A stretch of DNA of 64,000 nt from Antiquaquibacter soli (GTDB taxonomy: Bacteria; Actinomycetota; Actinomycetes; Actinomycetales; Microbacteriaceae): assembly GCF_030580675.1 (NCBI RefSeq), contig NZ_JAUQUB010000001.1, forward strand, positions 1,674,001 through 1,738,000, written 5' to 3'. Below, piece after piece: positions 60,044 through 64,000 of the stretch. A program made the translations under genes and the position numbers. Numbering within the stretch: position 1 is the first letter of the stretch; the number at the start of each line of letters is the position of its first letter. The notes below the pieces were generated by a model that was not told where the DNA came from, made no database searches, and saw nothing but the letters and a program-made list of their open reading frames with translations.

Positions 60044-61574
60044 CGTCGCGCTCCCGCCGCACAGCGAACCCCTCGTCGTCCGTCCACAGACCCGACTCGC
60101 GCTCTGCATCCAGCTCCGCTCGCGCGGCTGCCTTCGCGTCCATGCGCTCCTTGTAGCTCTGCCGGCGCTCGCGGTTGGTCTGCCGGTCGTTGTCGTCGAA
60201 GCGGCTGTCGGTGCCGCGCGGACTCGTGATGAGCTCGGCGGCCGACGAGAGGGTCGGCTCCCAGTCGAAGACGATGCCGTCGCCGGCGCCGATCATGACC
60301 GTGGAGCCGGGCACCGCGCCGACCTTGAACAGCTCGTCCTCGATGCCGATCTTGGCGAGCCGGTCCGCGAGGAACCCGACAGCCTCCTCGTTGGCGAAGT
60401 CGGTCTGCTGCACCCACCGCTCGGGCTTCGCGCCCAGGATGCGGTAGGTGTCCCCGTAGGTGCCGCCCTCGACCTTGATGACGAACTCGCGCTCGTCGAC
60501 GGCGCGCGGACGGATGAGGATGCGCGGCTTCACCGTCTCCGCGAGGGCGCGGGCCGCGCGGTCCGACTCGACGAGCTCGGCGAGGGCGAACGAGAGCTCG
60601 CGGAGGCCCGCGTGCGTCGCCGCGGACACCTCGAACACCCGGTAGCCGCGCGCCTCGAGGTCGGGGCGCACGAGGTCGGCGAGGTCCTTCGCCTCGGGCA
60701 CGTCGACCTTGTTCAGGGCGATGAGCTGCGGTCGCTCGAGCAGCGGGAGCTGACCCTCCGGGACGGGGTACGCGGCGAGCTCGCCGAGGATGATGTCAAG
60801 GTCGGAGAGCGGGTCGCGCCCGGGCTCGAGAGTCGCGCAGTCGAGCACGTGCAGGAGCGCCGAGCAGCGCTCGACGTGGCGGAGGAACTCGAGGCCCAGC
60901 CCCTTGCCCTCGCTCGCCCCCTCGATGAGGCCCGGGACATCCGCGATCGTGTAGCGCACGTCGCCCGACTCGACGACGCCGAGGTTGGGATGCAGCGTCG
61001 TGAACGGGTAGTCCGCGATCTTCGGCCGGGCAGCGCTCAAGGCGGCGATGAGGCTCGACTTGCCGGCCGAGGGGTACCCCACGAGCGCGACATCCGCGAC
61101 GGTCTTCAGCTCGAGCCGGACGTCGCCCTCGAAACCGGGCGTGCCGAGGAGCGCGAAACCGGGCGCCTTGCGCTTCGTGGTCGCGAGGGCGGCATTTCCG
61201 AGGCCGCCCTGTCCGCCGGGCGCGACGACGAAGCGCATGCCCGGGGCATCCATGTCGATCAGCTCGGTGCCGTCGGCATCCTTGACCACTGTGCCGACGG
61301 GGACGGCGAGCTCCAGGGTCTGGCCGGACGTGCCGGCGCGGTGGTCGCCCATGCCCGGCTGGCCGTGCTCGGACTTGCGATGCGGGGCGCGGTGGAAGCC
61401 GAGGAGCGTCGTGACCTGCGGGTCGCTCACGAGCACGATGTCGCCGCCGTCACCGCCGTTGCCGCCGTCCGGGCCCGCGAGCGGCTTGAACTTCTCGCGG
61501 CGCACCGAGACGCAGCCGTTGCCGCCGTGCCCGGCGCGCAGGTGAAGGGTCACCTGATCGACGAACGTCGTCAT
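60033..61574 (-). CDS. obg: Obg/CgtA family GTPase
   Basis: The 513-residue GTPase has the glycine-rich Obg fold ([31 protein letters not shown], 14-44), G1 [10 protein letters not shown]3 [15 protein letters not shown]4 NKVD and a C-terminal OCT domain ([24 protein letters not shown]). It ends in a charged low-complexity tail. It acts in ribosome assembly and stress response. It follows rplU-rpmA with 73 bp that contain a UUCG-loop hairpin. Confidence 0.95.
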   Translation of the reverse strand: MTTFVDQVTLHLRAGHGGNGCVSVRREKFKPLAGPDGGNGGDGGDIVLVSDPQVTTLLGFHRAPHRKSEHGQPGMGDHRAGTSGQTLELAVPVGTVVKDADGTELIDMDAPGMRFVVAPGGQGGLGNAALATTKRKAPGFALLGTPGFEGDVRLELKTVADVALVGYPSAGKSSLIAALSAARPKIADYPFTTLHPNLGVVESGDVRYTIADVPGLIEGASEGKGLGLEFLRHVERCSALLHVLDCATLEPGRDPLSDLDIILGELAAYPVPEGQLPLLERPQLIALNKVDVPEAKDLADLVRPDLEARGYRVFEVSAATHAGLRELSFALAELVESDRAARALAETVKPRILIRPRAVDEREFVIKVEGGTYGDTYRILGAKPERWVQQTDFANEEAVGFLADRLAKIGIEDELFKVGAVPGSTVMIGAGDGIVFDWEPTLSSAAELITSPRGTDSRFDDNDRQTNRERRQSYKERMDAKAAARAELDAERESGLWTDDEGFAVRRERDDDE

Positions 61575-61608
61575 GCGGACTGCTCCTTGGATGATGCTTA
61601 AACAGCGA

Positions 61609-61628
61609 GAGCGAGCCGAAGCTCGCTC
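61609..61628 (-). terminator. Stem-loop with UUCG tetraloop between rpmA and obg
   Basis: In the minus-strand transcript GAGCGAGC-TTCG-GCTCGCTC forms an 8-bp stem closed by a C(UUCG)G tetraloop, an exceptionally stable loop. It is followed by TCGCTGTTTAAG, which has only a short T-run, so partial termination or RNA processing between the ribosomal protein genes and obg is likely. Confidence 0.6.
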
Positions 61629-61647
61629 GTCGCCGGATGCTGGTGCG

Positions 61648-61899
61648 TTACTGGGTAACGATGTTGACGACCTTGCGGCCGCCCTTCGCGCCGAACTCGA
61701 CCGAGCCAGCGGCGAGGGCGAACAGCGTGTCGTCGCCGCCACGACCGACGTTGGCGCCGGGGTGGAAGTGGGTGCCGCGCTGGCGGACGAGGATCTCGCC
61801 GGCCGAGACGACCTGGCCGCCGAAGCGCTTGACGCCGAGGCGCTGCGCGTTCGAGTCGCGGCCGTTACGGGTGGAGCTTGCGCCCTTCTTGTGTGCCAT
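61648..61899 (-). CDS. rpmA: 50S ribosomal protein L27
   Basis: The 83-residue L27 begins [28 protein letters not shown], with the conserved N-terminal basic segment near the peptidyl-transferase centre, and continues [23 protein letters not shown]. It follows rplU by 14 bp, the universal rplU-rpmA order. Confidence 0.98.
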   Translation of the reverse strand: MAHKKGASSTRNGRDSNAQRLGVKRFGGQVVSAGEILVRQRGTHFHPGANVGRGGDDTLFALAAGSVEFGAKGGRKVVNIVTQ

Positions 61900-61913
61900 T
61901 AGTGCTCAGCCCC

Positions 61914-62222
61914 TTACGCGATGCTGGTGATCTTGATGCGGGTGAGCTCCTGGCGGTGGCCCTGGCGCTTCTTGTACCCGGTCTTGTTCTTGTACTTCTG
62001 GATGACGATCTTCGGGCCGCGCTCGTTGCCGATGACCTCAGCCTTGACCTTGATCTTCTCGAGCGCCTTGGCGTCGTGAGTGATCTTGTCGCCGTCGACG
62101 AACAGCACGGGAGCGAGCTCCACGGTGCCACCCTGCTCGGCCGCGAGGCGGTCGAGCACAACGATCGAGCCGACCTCGACCTTCTCCTGACGCCCTCCGG
62201 CGCGCACAACTGCGTAAACCAC
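61914..62222 (-). CDS. rplU: 50S ribosomal protein L21
   Basis: The 102-residue L21 starts at a GTG ([19 protein letters not shown]). It has the conserved [22 protein letters not shown]-terminal rRNA-binding segment followed by LTRIKITSI. It is the first gene of rplU-rpmA-obg-proB-proA, with a good promoter 70 bp upstream. Confidence 0.97.
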   Translation of the reverse strand: MVYAVVRAGGRQEKVEVGSIVVLDRLAAEQGGTVELAPVLFVDGDKITHDAKALEKIKVKAEVIGNERGPKIVIQKYKNKTGYKKRQGHRQELTRIKITSIA

Positions 62223-62293
62223 TGTGGTTTCCCTAACTATCGGAAGCTGTTGGTGTTCGATGGCGGGCTTGGCCCAGCAGACACCAAGAGTCA

Positions 62294-62323
62294 ACAATAC
62301 GCGATGAACGGCACCCCGGTCAA
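62294..62323 (-). promoter_or_regulatory. Promoter of the rplU-rpmA-obg operon
   Basis: On the minus strand TTGACC (62318-62323) and TATTGT (62294-62299) are separated by 18 bp, close to the housekeeping -35/-10 consensus. The leader between it and the rplU GTG is about 65 nt. Confidence 0.65.
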
Positions 62324-62360
62324 ACGAGGTCCGAGCCGACGACGCTCTTAGAATCGGCCC

Positions 62361-62627
62361 ATGACCGTGCTCATCGACCAGCCTATCTGGCCCGCACACG
62401 ACACCCTGTGGGCGCACATCGTGAGCGACGCGTCGTTGGAGGAGCTCCACGAGTTCGCGGCGAGGGCGGGCATCCCGAAGCGGGGCTTCGATCGAGACCA
62501 CTACGACGTTCCCGCACGGATGTGGGGAGAGCTCGTCGCCCTGGGGGCCCAGCCCGTCGGGGTGCGGGAGTTCGTCAAGCGGCTCGAGGCGAGCGGCCTG
62601 CGGGTCCCCCAGCGCGACCGGCACTAG
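62361..62627 (+). CDS. DUF4031 family protein
   Basis: The 88-residue soluble protein matches DUF4031: [21 protein letters not shown], then [24 protein letters not shown] and [13 protein letters not shown]. The family is widespread in actinobacteria and its function is undetermined. It is divergent from rplU and ends 24 bp before the convergent membrane-protein gene. Confidence 0.87.
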   Translation: MTVLIDQPIWPAHDTLWAHIVSDASLEELHEFAARAGIPKRGFDRDHYDVPARMWGELVALGAQPVGVREFVKRLEASGLRVPQRDRH

Positions 62628-62651
62628 CGCGACCGACGCCGGACGTCGGAG

Positions 62652-64000
62652 TCACCACGCGAGGTCGAAGCCCTCGACGCTGCGCACCACGAGGCCGGAG
62701 TCGATGTCCACGATGACCGTCGTGATGGTCGTCGAGCGCGGATTCTCCGCGTAACCGTCGGAGACCGAGTCGGCGACCACGGGCACGACCTCGATCGCGA
62801 CGTACTGGCCATTCGGCGAGACTCGGAACTCCTCGATGCTGCCCGCCAGATTCGGCGTCTGGTACACGATGCGACCGCTCGAGCCGTCGTCGACGGCAAC
62901 GACCACGACGAAACGGCCGTCGGTCGTCTGCAGAGCAGCCTTCTCGATCACCGAGCCGTCGGCGAGGCGCTCGAACTGACCGACGAAAGGCTGACCGCCC
63001 TCGATGAGCGACGGCTCGTACGGCTCCTCAGCCCCATCGGCGAGCGAGACGAACACTCCCCCGAGCGTTCCGCGCGCCGCGAGAAGGGATCCGTCCCGCG
63101 AGACGCTCACGAGCTCGGTATAGCGGCCGAGCGGCACGGGCACGCTCCCCGGCGCGGAATCCACGACGAACACGGTCTCCTCGACGCCCTGGACGACGAG
63201 CGAGGTCGTGCCCGGCACGAATCGCCAGTCGGTGACGGGGAGCGGCGCTCCCCCGAGGTCGCCCACGGGCATGACATCCCGACCGCTCTCCAGGTCGATG
63301 AGGAGGACGCGGCGACCGCCGAGGACGTCCGCCGTATCGCGCACGGCGGGAGTGAACGTGAAGGCCACGACCGATCCGACATCGGACACCTCGAGGTCGC
63401 TCACGAGACCCTCGGCGGGCAACCGGAGCTGCTCGACGGCGCCGTCCGAGAGGCTCACCAGATCGAGGCGGCTCGACGTGTCCGATTCGAGCGAGGCGAC
63501 GACCAGCACTTGCCCGGTCGTCGCGAACGACTGGATGCTCTCCCCCGAGTACGCGACCTCGCGGTCGCTCCCCATCAGGCCCGTGCGCACGATCTCGTCG
63601 ACGGGGTCGCCGCGGTCGAGGTAGTACAGCTCGGGCGTGGGCGTCGTGAAGCGGTAGGTGATCGTCGCAGGTTGCGGGAGCGTCGTGCTGCGCACATCGG
63701 CGACGGTGACGGTGTACTCGGTCGCGTACCGCAGCGGCGCCTCGAACTGAATGGCGAGCACGTCGCCCGACGACGAGACGCTCGTGCCGACGGCGGGCTC
63801 GACGCTCACCTGATCGGCTCCGACGTCGGCGACGGGCTGGTTGAGGAACAGGCGCAGTTGCTGGTCGGGCTGCTCGATGGCCGCGCGGGCGTCGAGCTGG
63901 GCATCCGCGAGCTTCGGCCCCTGGAAGTAGGCGAGCGTGAGGAACACGGCGCACAGCGCGACGAGCACGCCGGTGACCCACGCGAACGCACGGGTGAAGT
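62652..64000 (-). CDS. Membrane-anchored protein with Ig-like and beta-propeller-like regions, 5' end outside window
   Basis: The frame stays open to the window edge (about 450 residues visible, start not seen). The first visible part includes a transmembrane helix (TGVLVALCAVFLTLAYF). A beta-sandwich Ig-like region follows (PLRYATEYTVTVADV, about 100 residues on). After that come repeated WD40-like strand blocks (VVASLESDTSSRLDLVSL, VLLIDLESGRDVMPVG, FVVDSAPGSVPVPLGR). It looks like an extracytoplasmic protein with a propeller domain. The substrate or partner is unknown. Confidence 0.75.
   Translation of the reverse strand, partial: FTRAFAWVTGVLVALCAVFLTLAYFQGPKLADAQLDARAAIEQPDQQLRLFLNQPVADVGADQVSVEPAVGTSVSSSGDVLAIQFEAPLRYATEYTVTVADVRSTTLPQPATITYRFTTPTPELYYLDRGDPVDEIVRTGLMGSDREVAYSGESIQSFATTGQVLVVASLESDTSSRLDLVSLSDGAVEQLRLPAEGLVSDLEVSDVGSVVAFTFTPAVRDTADVLGGRRVLLIDLESGRDVMPVGDLGGAPLPVTDWRFVPGTTSLVVQGVEETVFVVDSAPGSVPVPLGRYTELVSVSRDGSLLAARGTLGGVFVSLADGAEEPYEPSLIEGGQPFVGQFERLADGSVIEKAALQTTDGRFVVVVAVDDGSSGRIVYQTPNLAGSIEEFRVSPNGQYVAIEVVPVVADSVSDGYAENPRSTTITTVIVDIDSGLVVRSVEGFDLAW

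Overview
The window is a high-GC bacterial chromosome segment, most likely from an actinobacterium of the family Microbacteriaceae (inference). The support is the strong G/C third-position bias, frequent GTG starts, pervasive GTGA/ATGA/TGATG stop-start overlaps, the gene order rplU-rpmA-obg-proB-proA-(small membrane protein)-nadD-(Pro/Ala-rich membrane protein)-rsfS-tRNA-Ala, and two cell-wall proteins with LAATG (sortase-E type) sorting signals. No rRNA, insertion sequence, prophage or CRISPR array is visible.

Layout: 1-3.8 kb carries comEC (cut by the window edge), comEA and leuS on the minus strand, then pabB with a divergent pabC-like gene and a DedA protein (to 6.7 kb). An osmoprotectant ABC transporter operon with an upstream TetR gene fills 6.7-10.6 kb. 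At 10.7-15.3 kb are an SRAP/HMCES protein, an App1-type phosphatase, an AlkZ-like glycosylase-fold protein, a GH3 lipoprotein and a calycin-like protein. At 15.3-22.6 kb lies a translationally coupled quartet of two very large FtsX-type permeases and two ATPases. A LacI-controlled alpha-glucoside uptake operon occupies 22.6-28.7 kb, followed by a UbiA prenyltransferase, an MFS exporter, two alpha/beta hydrolases, an alditol oxidase, tandem LAATG surface proteins, a Ski2-like helicase and a nucleoside hydrolase (to 39.1 kb).

The most striking region is 40.8-48.6 kb. A divergent six-gene cluster shares one intergenic space that holds a 29-bp perfect palindrome. Leftward run an SDR, a PlsC-type acyltransferase and an alkyl-DHAP-synthase (AGPS) homologue. 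Rightward run a desaturase-like diiron protein that has lost its metal ligands, a fatty-acyl reductase fused to a HAD phosphatase domain, and a second diiron protein with the complete ligand set. A TetR gene follows AGPS tail to tail. These parts match the eukaryotic peroxisomal ether-lipid pathway step for step (FAR, DHAP acyltransferase, AGPS, alkyl-DHAP reductase), so I propose an aerobic actinobacterial ether-lipid, possibly plasmalogen, system.

From 48.6 to 54.3 kb are small membrane and zinc-finger proteins, a KhtTU-like K+/H+ antiporter pair, a peptidase E, a DUF2200 protein, a DoxX-like protein and an atypical conserved hypothetical. A near-perfect 57-bp duplication of the tRNA-Ala 3' end plus terminator follows. 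The right end (54.5-64 kb) is the conserved ribosomal protein/GTPase/proline/NAD block, a DUF4031 gene, and a membrane-anchored beta-propeller-like protein cut by the window edge.
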